From Acidimicrobiales bacterium (GTDB taxonomy: Bacteria > Actinomycetota > Acidimicrobiia > Acidimicrobiales > SHLQ01), in the NCBI GenBank assembly GCA_013002375.1, contig JABDJW010000252.1, positions 1 to 32,164 of the forward strand: 32,164 bases of DNA, given 5' to 3'. A program made the position numbers and the translations under genes. Positions 7,595-14,846 of this stretch are shown piece by piece. How positions within the stretch are numbered: position 1 is the first letter of the stretch; each line of letters begins with the position of its first letter. The notes under the pieces are model-generated. The model made no database searches. It was given only the letters and a program-made list of their open reading frames with translations, and had not been told where the DNA came from.

Positions 7595-7747
7595 TCAGTC
7601 GAGGATCTTGCCCCGCATGCGTGGCACGACCATCGGTGCGTGCAGGGCGCAGTAGTCCATGTCGTTGTATCGGCTCAGGACGGCGCCGCATCCCGGCTCC
7701 TCGCAACAGCGCTGCGAGCCCCAAGTCACGTGGTCAGCATCACTCAT
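7595..7747 (-). CDS. Small zinc-ribbon-like protein (50 aa)
   Basis: The protein has one recognisable feature: C-EEPG-C, then LSRYN and C-x2-H, that is a C-x4-C-x12-C-x2-H arrangement in which a CxxxLSxYN core precedes the last pair. Similar CxxxLSxYNxxxxCxxH knuckles occur in many actinobacterial regulators and small proteins and are thought to bind zinc, so that role is inferred. ATG at 7747 is preferred because the longer frame upstream is made only of translated palindrome repeats. It converges on the anti-sigma gene with a gap of ten bases. No specific function can be given. Confidence 0.6.
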   Translation of the reverse strand: MSDADHVTWGSQRCCEEPGCGAVLSRYNDMDYCALHAPMVVPRMRGKILD

Positions 7748-7787
7748 GACTGAGCAACCCCGACCGGCCCGCCATTCATTCCCCTCC

Positions 7788-7876
7788 GGGGTCAGACCCC
7801 CATCCCAAGGAGTCTGACCCCAATCCGGCAAATGGGGTCTGACCCCATTTGCGAAAATGGGGTCAGACCCCATTTT
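7788..7876. repeat. Array of four GGGGTC(A/T)GACCCC palindromes with a perfect 21-bp hairpin
   Basis: Copies lie at 7788-7800 (GGGGTCAGACCCC), 7809-7821 (GGAGTCTGACCCC, one change), 7834-7846 (GGGGTCTGACCCC) and 7859-7871 (GGGGTCAGACCCC). Central bases alternate A, T, T, A. Each copy is itself a palindrome, and copies 3 and 4 with their A/T flanks form a perfect 21-bp inverted repeat (7830-7850 with 7855-7875) closed by the tetraloop GCGA. Copies 1 and 2 pair likewise with one mismatch. No transposase is present. From memory, related GGGGTCAGACCCC elements are scattered through many bacterial genomes and their translation gives spurious GSDPI/GVRPHF peptides. The array is the main content of the 290-base gap 7748-8037. 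Confidence 0.85.
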
Positions 7877-7982
7877 GACGGAGCGCGCGAATGTGCTGGT
7901 CAGCGAGGTGCCGGACTCGCGCGGAGGGTGGTTGCGGGGGAAGGAACGCGCCGACGGGTGGAGCGCGACGGGTGGCGAGGAC

Positions 7983-7988
7983 TACGGT
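7983..7988 (+). promoter_or_regulatory. Possible -10 element of the secreted hydrolase gene
   Basis: TACGGT lies 49 bases before the ATG at 8038, giving a leader of about 40 bases with a GGGGGAG ribosome-binding site near its end. This is one of the few leadered starts in the window. Confidence 0.3.
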
Positions 7989-8037
7989 GCGCGCGAAGAC
8001 CGGACCGATCGGGGCCGGGCACCACAGGGGGAGCACC

Positions 8038-9837
8038 ATGAAACGGGTACTCGTAGTTCTGGTCGTCTTGGCGACCCTGATGACCGCGTTGGTCACCGCG
8101 CCGGCCGCCGGCGCCAGCGATCGTTCGTCGCCGAGACCGGGTCGGGCACCGGCCGAGGAGCTCGGCCCGTGGGCGATCGGCTACGAGACGTTCGAGCTCG
8201 TCGATGCCGCCCGCGGCGACCGCACCCTGCCGGTCGATGTCTGGTACCCGGTCGATGCCGACGATGCCGTTGGCGTTCCCAAGGCCCAACTCGACCTCTT
8301 CGTCGCCGACTACGAGCTCGAGTACGCCCTCGACGCTCCCGAACCCGCTGGAAAGGGCCGCTTCCCCCTCGTGGTCTTCTCCCATGGTTCGGGTGGCTTC
8401 CGCTCGCAGTCCTGGTTCTACATGCAGCACCTCGCCAGTCACGGCTACGTCGTCGTGGCGCCGGATCATGTCGGCAACACGGCGCTCGACGGCTTCTTCG
8501 GCACCCAGATCCCGGGTTCGGAGATGGTGACGCTTCGGCCCCAGGACATCAGCTTCGTCATGGACGAAATCCTCGCGATGAACGAGGACGACGATCATCG
8601 GTACGACAACCTCATCAACGAGCGCCGCATCGCGGTGGCCGGGCACTCGTTTGGTGGTTACACCGCCCTGGCCATCGCCGGTGGCGTAGAAGCGCTCGGC
8701 CTCGAGGCCGACGAACGCGTCGATGCGATCATTCCCCTGGCCGGCGCGTCGAACGGCATGAGCGACGTCGATCTGGAGAACATCGACATCCCGACCTTGT
8801 TCCTGTCGAGCACCGACGACGTCACCGTTCCGCTCGATCCCGGCACGGTGCGGCCCTTTGACCTGATCTCTTCCCGCCGCGCCTACCGGGTCGATATCTT
8901 GTCCGGTGGCCACAACTCCTTCGTCAACATCTGTGACCTGGTCGATGTCCTGCTCGAGGCCGGGTTGCCCGATGTCCTGCTGGCCCAGCTGATCTCCAGC
9001 GCCGAGGAAGGGTGCGGCGCCGACCTGATCAATATCGATGAGGCGCATCGCTTGACCAACCTGTACTCGGTGGCGTTCCTGAACGACGTGTTCAACCGGC
9101 CGGGCCGCAATGCTCGTTACCTGACCGACGACTATGCCGAGGCCAACGAGCTGCCCGTCGATCTCTACGACCTTCGCCGCGGCGAACCCCGGCTTCGGTT
9201 CTCCGGAGTCGATCCGGTCGGCCCGCTACGCGACTTCCGCTACTGCGAGATGATCACGCTGGCCGGCCTGCCCAATGCCGACGGCTTGATCGAGGCCACC
9301 GTGTGGAACTCGATGTTCCTCAACGACTGTCCACAGGACGCATTCGACGCCATCGACACCGCAGAGGTGGCCGCCGATCTCGGCGTGACCGCGGCGGTGA
9401 AAAACGGCCCCCGTTACTGGGTGCTCGACGCGATCGCGGCCGAGGGTGCGACGGCCGGCGGTGAGATCTACGACTTCGGCGGCATCGAGATGCGCAGCTC
9501 GGCCACCGTGCTGGTCAACCCGGCCAACCGCGCGCCGTATAGCCAGACCAGCGTCGAACGCGACACGGTCTTCAGCTTTTTCGCCGGTCGCGAGGTGCCG
9601 ATCCTGACCGACCCGCACGGCAACGAGTACGTCATGCAGTCCTACAGTCTCGAGGTCGATCCCGAGCTGGGATTGGCCGACGTCACCGAAATCGGCGGTG
9701 ACCTCGGGCTGCCCCCGGGCTGGACCTTCGAGGCCCGGTTCCTCGACCAGCAGCTCGACGTGGTGGATCAGGACGGCATCGCCACCGTCGTGCAGGACGA
9801 TCTGCGCAACACGTACCAGCTGATCGCGCCGGCCTAG
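8038..9837 (+). CDS. Secreted PAF-acetylhydrolase-like alpha/beta hydrolase with C-terminal extra domain
   Basis: The 599-residue protein starts with a signal peptide (MKR, a hydrophobic run to residue 24, cleavage likely after APAAGA). Residues 40-300 are an alpha/beta hydrolase related to platelet-activating-factor acetylhydrolase and dienelactone hydrolases: oxyanion region FSHGSGGFR (115-122), nucleophile elbow GHSFGG with S204, an acid in SSTDD (D260 or D261) and the catalytic H292 in SGGHNSF. It probably cleaves an ester outside the membrane. Residues 300-599 are not part of the usual fold. They contain several cysteines and a late beta-rich section (EIYDFGGIEMRSSATVLV, PHGNEYVMQSYSL) that I cannot assign. 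The ATG at 8038 has a good ribosome-binding site (GGGGGAG) and gives the signal peptide. Confidence 0.85.
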   Translation: MKRVLVVLVVLATLMTALVTAPAAGASDRSSPRPGRAPAEELGPWAIGYETFELVDAARGDRTLPVDVWYPVDADDAVGVPKAQLDLFVADYELEYALDAPEPAGKGRFPLVVFSHGSGGFRSQSWFYMQHLASHGYVVVAPDHVGNTALDGFFGTQIPGSEMVTLRPQDISFVMDEILAMNEDDDHRYDNLINERRIAVAGHSFGGYTALAIAGGVEALGLEADERVDAIIPLAGASNGMSDVDLENIDIPTLFLSSTDDVTVPLDPGTVRPFDLISSRRAYRVDILSGGHNSFVNICDLVDVLLEAGLPDVLLAQLISSAEEGCGADLINIDEAHRLTNLYSVAFLNDVFNRPGRNARYLTDDYAEANELPVDLYDLRRGEPRLRFSGVDPVGPLRDFRYCEMITLAGLPNADGLIEATVWNSMFLNDCPQDAFDAIDTAEVAADLGVTAAVKNGPRYWVLDAIAAEGATAGGEIYDFGGIEMRSSATVLVNPANRAPYSQTSVERDTVFSFFAGREVPILTDPHGNEYVMQSYSLEVDPELGLADVTEIGGDLGLPPGWTFEARFLDQQLDVVDQDGIATVVQDDLRNTYQLIAPA

Positions 9838-9855
9838 CCGGTCACGGCCGCATCT

Positions 9856-9869
9856 GGGCCATTCGGCCC
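9856..9869 (+). terminator. Weak hairpin after the secreted hydrolase gene
   Basis: GGGCC, loop ATTC and GGCCC form a 5-bp stem 19 bases after the hydrolase stop. It is followed by only two T residues, so termination activity is doubtful. Confidence 0.25.
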
Positions 9870-9899
9870 TTCGATACCCCGAACCGGTGTCGGAGGGCC

Positions 9900-9905
9900 T
9901 ACGAT
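9900..9905 (+). promoter_or_regulatory. -10 element of the small membrane protein / DUF2342 operon
   Basis: TACGAT is followed by seven bases and the ATG at 9913. An earlier in-frame ATG at 9904 lies inside the hexamer and so is unlikely to be transcribed as a start. Confidence 0.5.
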
Positions 9906-9912
9906 GGCGCCC

Positions 9913-10050
9913 ATGTACGGAGTGATTCTCGCGGTCGTTTGGCATTTCTGGTTGGCGGTGGCTCTGGCCTTCCCCGCCGTGCTGCTGATCGTCGCCACCA
10001 TCGTTGGGTATGTCACGCAAGTGACCCGCACGAGGTATCCGAAGCAGTAG
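9913..10050 (+). CDS. Small single-pass membrane protein (45 aa), coupled to the DUF2342 gene
   Basis: This short frame reads MYGVILAVVWHFWLAVALAF, continues with a second hydrophobic stretch (PAVLLIVATIVGYV) and ends in a basic tail (TRTRYPKQ). Residues 2-36 are almost wholly apolar, enough for one long or two short membrane segments with the basic end in the cytoplasm. Start 9913 fits the TACGAT hexamer; 9904 would add three residues. The stop at 10048-10050 is two bases before the GTG of the DUF2342 zincin, so translational coupling is likely and the two proteins may act together. No family is recognised. Support rests on composition, promoter and spacing. Confidence 0.55.
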   Translation: MYGVILAVVWHFWLAVALAFPAVLLIVATIVGYVTQVTRTRYPKQ

Positions 10051-10052
10051 CT

Positions 10053-11129
10053 GTGACCGAGCCTGTCGACTGGGATCTCGCCCGCCGCGTCGCCACCCGG
10101 GTGGCCGGCCGCGAGCCGTTCAGCGTCAGCTACCACGCGCACTCACTGCTGCCGGACTTCAACGAGTTCACCGCCCAGGCCGAGGAACTGGTCGCCGAAA
10201 CGACCGGCCTGCGATCGATGGCCGGCGACGCGCGGGCCCGGGTCGCCGACCGCGAACAATGGGTCGATGCCAACCTCGCCTCGTTTCAGCGCCTCTTGCG
10301 GCCCCTGCTCGATCGCATCAGCGAGAAGTCGAGCGGCAGCAGCCTGGCTGCCCCGATCGGCCGCCGGCTCACCGCGCTCGAACTCGGCGGCCTGCTCGGG
10401 TGGATGTCGACCCGAGTGCTCGGTCAATACGATCTGCTCGTCATCGAGGACGAGAACCCCGACGATCAGGACATCGTCTACTACGTGGGCCCGAACGTCC
10501 TGGCCCTCGAGAAGCGCTACGCCTTCCCGCCCCAGGAATTCCGGCTTTGGCTCGCGCTGCACGAGGTCACCCATCGGGCCCAGTTCACTGGCATCCCCTG
10601 GATGCGCGAGCACTTCCTGGGCCTCGTCAACCAAACCCTCGATGCCGTCGATCCCGATCCGCAACGCTTCCTCGATGGCCTGAAGCGCATGGTCGAGATC
10701 AAGAAGGCGGGCGGTGACCCGCTGGCCGACGGTGGCATCGCCGCGTTGCTGGCCAGCGAGGAACAGCGTGAGATCCTCGATCAAATCGCCGGGCTGATGA
10801 GCCTGCTCGAAGGCCATGGCGATGTCACCATGGATCGGGCCGGTGCCGATCAGATCCCCAGCGCCGAACGCTTCGGCCGGGTGTTGCGCGATCGCCGCTC
10901 CTCCACCAAGGGCCTGATGAAACTGTTCCAGCGGATCGTCGGGATCGACGCCAAGATCCAGCAGTACGCCCAGGGTGAGCACTTCATCGAGATCGTCGAA
11001 AAGGCCGGCGGAACCGAGCTGCTCGATCAGGCCTGGATCGGCCCGGAGATGTTGCCCTCCATCCAGGAGATCCGCGACCCCGAGCTGTGGATCACCCGAA
11101 TGCAGCCGGTCGAGGCCCAACCGGCGTAA
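10053..11129 (+). CDS. Zinc-dependent metalloprotease family protein (DUF2342, 'F420 biosynthesis associated')
   Basis: The 358-residue protein matches the actinobacterial zincin family named 'coenzyme F420 biosynthesis associated' or DUF2342 (M. tuberculosis Rv3626c type). The HExxH metal site is H170-E171-V-T-H174 in WLALHEVTHRAQF. A conserved acidic stretch follows at LMSLLEGHGDVTMDRAG, which may give the third ligand. The N-terminal segment VDWDLARRVATRVAG and the central YYVGPNVLALEKRYAFPP are family hallmarks. GTG at 10053 is chosen because it falls two bases after the previous stop and directly before the conserved N-terminus. No signal peptide is visible. The F420 link comes from phylogenetic profiling in the family name and is unproven. 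As in mycobacteria, tilS and hpt follow. Confidence 0.88.
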   Translation: MTEPVDWDLARRVATRVAGREPFSVSYHAHSLLPDFNEFTAQAEELVAETTGLRSMAGDARARVADREQWVDANLASFQRLLRPLLDRISEKSSGSSLAAPIGRRLTALELGGLLGWMSTRVLGQYDLLVIEDENPDDQDIVYYVGPNVLALEKRYAFPPQEFRLWLALHEVTHRAQFTGIPWMREHFLGLVNQTLDAVDPDPQRFLDGLKRMVEIKKAGGDPLADGGIAALLASEEQREILDQIAGLMSLLEGHGDVTMDRAGADQIPSAERFGRVLRDRRSSTKGLMKLFQRIVGIDAKIQQYAQGEHFIEIVEKAGGTELLDQAWIGPEMLPSIQEIRDPELWITRMQPVEAQPA

Positions 11130-11148
11130 GGCCGCCGGTGAGCGCCCG

Positions 11149-12138
11149 GTGATCTCCTCCGCTCTCGAACGGTGCACGTTCCCCGCGGCCGGCTCGCCGC
11201 TGGCCTGCGCAGTGTCGGGAGGTGCCGACTCGCTGGCGATGTTGGCCTTGGCCGCTGCGGCGGGATGCAGGATCACCGTCTGGCACATCGATCACGGACA
11301 GCGGCCCGACGGTCCTGCTGAAGCGGCCCTGGTCGAAGCCGCGGCGGCTCGCTACGGAGCGGCGTTCGAGGCTCGATCCGTCGCCGTGCCCGACGGCCCG
11401 AACCTCGAGGCGCGGCTCCGGCGGGCCCGGTACGAGGCGTTGCCCGGGGTGGTTGCGGTGGGCCATACCGCAGACGATCAGGTCGAGACCCTGCTGTTGA
11501 ACATGATGCGCGGCGCCGGCCCTGACGGCTTGAGCCCGATGGCGGGCCTCGTGGGGGCGGTGGGTCCCGACGGCGTGGAGGGAGTGCAGGTCTGCGCCGA
11601 CGGTTCGACGCGTCCGATCGAGCGGCTGCGGCCCATCCTGGCCCTCCGCCGACGCGACACCGAGGCGATCTGCGCGGCAGAGGGATTGGACTTTGCCAAC
11701 GATCCGACCAACGCCGATCCCCGCTTCCGGCGCAACCGGGTGCGGCACGAGCTCCTGCCGCTGCTGGCCGACATCTTCGAACGCGATCCGGTACCGGTGC
11801 TGTTGCGCATGATCGAGCAACAGCGCGAGCTGGCCCAGGCCTTGCACGAGCGCACCGATGGGCTCGACCTCGCCGATGCCAAGGTCGTCGCGGCGCTGCC
11901 AGCCGCGATCGCCACGAGCGCGGTACGTCGGTGGTTGGTCCGGCAGGACATCCGGTTGCTCGATGGATTGAACGCCGCCGCGCTCGAACGGGTCGTGGCT
12001 GTCGCCCGAGGTGACGCGGTGGCGACCGAACTCGAAGGCGGCTTCCGCGTCGAACGTTCGAAGCAGCGGCTCCGTTTGATCGGCCCGTCCACGGATTCGG
12101 ATGCGCCGCCGGACCGAGCCGGTCCCGAATCGGGGTAG
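11149..12138 (+). CDS. tilS: tRNA(Ile)-lysidine synthase
   Basis: The 329-residue N-type ATP pyrophosphatase ligates lysine to C34 of the CAU-anticodon tRNA-Ile, changing decoding from AUG to AUA. The PP-loop SGGADS is at 23-28, followed by the family motifs WHIDHGQRPDG, LEARLRRARYEAL, VGHTADDQVETLLLNMMRGAGPDGLSPM and the substrate-site segment FANDPTNADPRFRRNRVRHELLP. The length fits the short actinobacterial form without an extended C-terminal domain. GTG at 11149 is the first suitable start after the zincin stop, 19 bases away, and no strong ribosome-binding site is seen. Its place between the DUF2342 gene and hpt matches mycobacterial order. Confidence 0.93.
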   Translation: MISSALERCTFPAAGSPLACAVSGGADSLAMLALAAAAGCRITVWHIDHGQRPDGPAEAALVEAAAARYGAAFEARSVAVPDGPNLEARLRRARYEALPGVVAVGHTADDQVETLLLNMMRGAGPDGLSPMAGLVGAVGPDGVEGVQVCADGSTRPIERLRPILALRRRDTEAICAAEGLDFANDPTNADPRFRRNRVRHELLPLLADIFERDPVPVLLRMIEQQRELAQALHERTDGLDLADAKVVAALPAAIATSAVRRWLVRQDIRLLDGLNAAALERVVAVARGDAVATELEGGFRVERSKQRLRLIGPSTDSDAPPDRAGPESG

Positions 12139-12141
12139 GCT
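12136..12141 (+). promoter_or_regulatory. Possible internal -10 element for hpt
   Basis: TAGGCT overlaps the tilS stop codon. It would give hpt a leader of about 60 bases that contains GC-rich self-complementary sequence and an AAAGGAA ribosome-binding site. Confidence 0.35.
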
Positions 12142-12195
12142 CGCCCCTGTTTGTCGGCCGGGCTCGTCCGGGCCGGCCTGTCGTGGCGGAGCCTC

Positions 12196-12202
12196 AAAGG
12201 AA
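12196..12202 (+). promoter_or_regulatory. Ribosome-binding site that fixes the hpt TTG start
   Basis: AAAGGAA lies six bases ahead of TTG 12209. No ATG or GTG in that frame gives the expected Hpt N-terminus, so this site decides the start. Confidence 0.6.
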
Positions 12203-12208
12203 CCGATC

Positions 12209-12754
12209 TTGTCCAACGAATACGACCTGGCCGAGTGCCAGGAAGTTGTGGTCAGCGCCGAACGGTTGCAGCGGCGGATCACCGAACTCGGTGCCCAGAT
12301 CACCGCCGACTATCAGGGTCGGCCCCCGCTGCTGGTCGGCGTGCTCAAGGGCGCCTTCATGTTCATGAGCGACCTCGCCCGAGCCATCGAGCTCCCGGTC
12401 GAGTTCGACTTCATGGCGGTGGCTTCGTACGGCAACGCGACCAAGACCAGCGGCGTGGTGCGCATCGTCAAGGATCTCGACATCGACCTGGGCGGCCGTG
12501 ATGTCCTGCTCGTCGAGGACATCATCGACAGCGGGCTCACCCTGAAGTACCTGCGGACGAACCTGCTGGCCCGCCAGCCGGCCAGCCTCGAGGTCTGCGC
12601 GCTGCTGGTGCGGGAGGGGCTGCAGGAGAGCGATCCCGATCTCAAGTACGTCGGCTTCCACATCCCGCCGGATTTCGTGGTCGGGTACGGGCTCGACGTG
12701 GCCGAACGATTCCGCAACCTGCCCGACATCCGTCGTTTCACCGGCACCGCCTAG
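12209..12754 (+). CDS. hpt: Hypoxanthine phosphoribosyltransferase
   Basis: The 181-residue type I phosphoribosyltransferase salvages hypoxanthine (and probably guanine) with PRPP to give IMP/GMP. The PRPP loop VEDIIDSGLTL is at 102-112, the flexible loop ASYGNATKTSG at 72-82, the early VGVLKGAFMFMSDL at 43-56, and the base-binding end VGFHIPPDFVVGYGLD follows. Length and motif spacing are normal for bacterial Hpt. The TTG start is supported by AAAGGAA six bases upstream and by the usual N-terminus. Like its mycobacterial counterpart it lies between tilS and ftsH; the enzyme is cytoplasmic. Confidence 0.94.
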   Translation: MSNEYDLAECQEVVVSAERLQRRITELGAQITADYQGRPPLLVGVLKGAFMFMSDLARAIELPVEFDFMAVASYGNATKTSGVVRIVKDLDIDLGGRDVLLVEDIIDSGLTLKYLRTNLLARQPASLEVCALLVREGLQESDPDLKYVGFHIPPDFVVGYGLDVAERFRNLPDIRRFTGTA

Positions 12755-12854
12755 CCAAACGGCGCCCTATCGGGCCGGGTGCGGCATCAAGTCCCCGCCA
12801 ATTCGGTCGATGGGAAGCGGCCGAGTCGCGGGTTCGCAGGACCTCGGCAAGCGA

Positions 12855-12860
12855 TAGGAT
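12855..12860 (+). promoter_or_regulatory. -10 element of ftsH
   Basis: TAGGAT is followed by nine bases and the GTG at 12870. No Shine-Dalgarno of normal spacing is present, so the transcript is probably leaderless or nearly so. The 115-base gap from hpt shows no convincing terminator. Confidence 0.5.
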
Positions 12861-12869
12861 TGAGGCAAC

Positions 12870-14807
12870 GTGAAACGACTGAACCGTAGTCTGGTCATCT
12901 GGGCGCTCTTGGTGCTGTTGCTCGGCGTGCTCGCCGGATCGATCTGGCGCGGCGGCGATGACGCGGAAGAGCTGTTGCTCAGCGAGTTCCGGGCCCGAAT
13001 CGCAGCCGAAGAGGTCGAAACCGCCACCTTCCACGATCGCGACAGCTTCGTCGACGGCGAGCTCAGCGACGGCACCAGGTACACGGTCGCCTACCTCGAG
13101 GAACAAGGCGATGAACTCATCGCTGCCGTCGAGGAAGCCGGCGTCCAGGAGATCGAAGTCGATCAGCAGAGCGAGTCGTTCTGGGTCAGCCTCCTCCTGA
13201 ACCTGCTGCCGATCGTGTTCCTCGTCGCCGTGTTCCTGTTCTTCATCAACCAGATGCAGGGCGGCGGCCGTGGCGTCATGCAATTCGGCAAGGCCAAGAC
13301 GCGCCAGATGTCGAAGGACCAGCCCAAGGTCACGTTCGCCGACGTCGCCGGCTCCGACGAAGCGGTCGAGGAGCTGCGCGAAATCAAGGACTTCCTCGAA
13401 GCACCCGGCAAGTTTCATGCCATCGGCGCCAAGATCCCCAAGGGGGTGCTGCTCTACGGCCCTCCCGGCACCGGCAAGACCCTGCTGGCCCGAGCGGTCG
13501 CAGGCGAAGCGGGTGTTCCGTTCTTCACGATCTCGGGTTCCGACTTCGTCGAGATGTTCGTCGGTGTCGGTGCGAGCCGGGTTCGCGATTTGTTCGAACA
13601 GGCCAAGGCCGCGGCGCCTTCGATCATTTTCGTCGACGAGATCGATGCCGTCGGGCGCCATCGCGGTGCCGGTCTCGGCGGCGGCCACGACGAACGCGAG
13701 CAGACCCTCAACCAGCTGTTGGTCGAGATGGATGGCTTCGACGTCACCAGCGGCGTCATCTTGATCGCTGCGACCAACCGTCCCGACATCCTTGATCCCG
13801 CCCTGCTGCGCCCAGGTCGCTTCGATCGTCAGATCGTGGTCGATCGGCCCGATCTCGAAGGCCGGAAGGCCATCGTCGAGGTCCATCGCAAGGGCAAGCC
13901 CCTGCTCGAAGAGGTCTCGAGCGAGGTCATCGCCCGCCGCACTCCCGGCTTCACCGGCGCCGACCTGGCCAACCTGATGAACGAAGCCGCCCTGCTGGCG
14001 GCTCGGATGGACGAGCAACAGATCAGCGCGTCGCACATCGATGCCGCGATCGATCGTGTCATCGCCGGCCCGGAACGCAAGGGCAAGCTGATGACCGACA
14101 AGCTCAAGCACGTCATTGCGTACCACGAGGCCGGGCACGCGCTCGTCGGTCATGTGCTGCCCAACACCGACCCGATCCACAAGATCACGATCATTCCCCG
14201 CGGCCGAGCGTTGGGCCTGACCTTGGCGCTGCCGACCGAGGACACCTACCTCGTCAGCCGAGCCGCCTATCGCGATCAGATGGCGATGATGCTGGGCGGA
14301 CGCACCGCGGAGGAAATCATTTTCGGCGAACCGACCACCGGCGCGGCCGACGACATCAAACGGGCGACCGGCATCGCCCGCTCCATGGTCACCGAATACG
14401 GCATGAGCGACGCGCTCGGCCCCCAGCAGTTCGGCGAGCCCGAAGGTGAAGTCTTCCTGGGCAAGACCCAAGGGCATCGCCAGAACTACTCCGATGACAT
14501 CGCATCCCAGATCGACGCCGAGGTGCGGAGCCTGATCGACAGTGCCCATGACGAGGCCCGCGAGGTGCTCTCCCTCCACCGCAGCACGCTCGACCTCCTG
14601 GCCGAGCGGTTGATCGAACACGAGACGCTCGACGACGATGCGCTCAACGCGCTGTGGGACGAAGTCGACCTACCCAAGGGTGGGGCTGATGCCGAGTCCG
14701 ATGCGGCGAGCCCCGCGACCCCGTCAGCCAACTCTCCCGAGTTGACCAATCCGAACGCGGCGCAACCGACGTCGTTCGAGCCGCCGCGCGGCGGCGAAGA
14801 CGACTAA
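12870..14807 (+). CDS. ftsH: ATP-dependent zinc metalloprotease FtsH
   Basis: The 645-residue membrane-anchored AAA+ protease degrades misfolded and short-lived membrane and cytoplasmic proteins as a hexamer. Membrane segments are at about 8-25 and 105-127, with the periplasmic domain between them. AAA+ motifs are Walker A GPPGTGKT (197-204), Walker B IIFVDEID (252-259) and the second region of homology around ATNRPDILDPALLRPGRFDR (301-320). The pore region SDFVEMFVGVGASRVRD and the zinc motif HEAGH (419-423) are intact, with an acidic third-ligand region in TTGAADDIKRATGIA. The C-terminal tail (about 610-645) is polar and low in complexity, as is common. The GTG start follows a TAGGAT hexamer. 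It heads the folate/pantothenate run, as in M. tuberculosis. Confidence 0.96.
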   Translation: MKRLNRSLVIWALLVLLLGVLAGSIWRGGDDAEELLLSEFRARIAAEEVETATFHDRDSFVDGELSDGTRYTVAYLEEQGDELIAAVEEAGVQEIEVDQQSESFWVSLLLNLLPIVFLVAVFLFFINQMQGGGRGVMQFGKAKTRQMSKDQPKVTFADVAGSDEAVEELREIKDFLEAPGKFHAIGAKIPKGVLLYGPPGTGKTLLARAVAGEAGVPFFTISGSDFVEMFVGVGASRVRDLFEQAKAAAPSIIFVDEIDAVGRHRGAGLGGGHDEREQTLNQLLVEMDGFDVTSGVILIAATNRPDILDPALLRPGRFDRQIVVDRPDLEGRKAIVEVHRKGKPLLEEVSSEVIARRTPGFTGADLANLMNEAALLAARMDEQQISASHIDAAIDRVIAGPERKGKLMTDKLKHVIAYHEAGHALVGHVLPNTDPIHKITIIPRGRALGLTLALPTEDTYLVSRAAYRDQMAMMLGGRTAEEIIFGEPTTGAADDIKRATGIARSMVTEYGMSDALGPQQFGEPEGEVFLGKTQGHRQNYSDDIASQIDAEVRSLIDSAHDEAREVLSLHRSTLDLLAERLIEHETLDDDALNALWDEVDLPKGGADAESDAASPATPSANSPELTNPNAAQPTSFEPPRGGEDD

Positions 14808-14846
14808 AACAATAGCGCTGGATCGCGACACAAAAGGGCGCTCTCG

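Noticed and set aside
7595..7873. 92-residue minus-strand frame beginning with GSDPI and GVRPHL peptides
   Set aside because: The first 42 codons mostly translate the palindrome array, a known kind of annotation artefact. Only the last 50 residues (from ATG 7747) look like a gene.
9904..9912. ATG 9904 as start of the small membrane protein
   Set aside because: This ATG is inside the TACGAT hexamer. ATG 9913 has the leaderless spacing seen at other genes.
12738..14621. 627-residue minus-strand frame opposite ftsH
   Set aside because: Antisense shadow of ftsH in a high-GC genome. It has no domain signatures.
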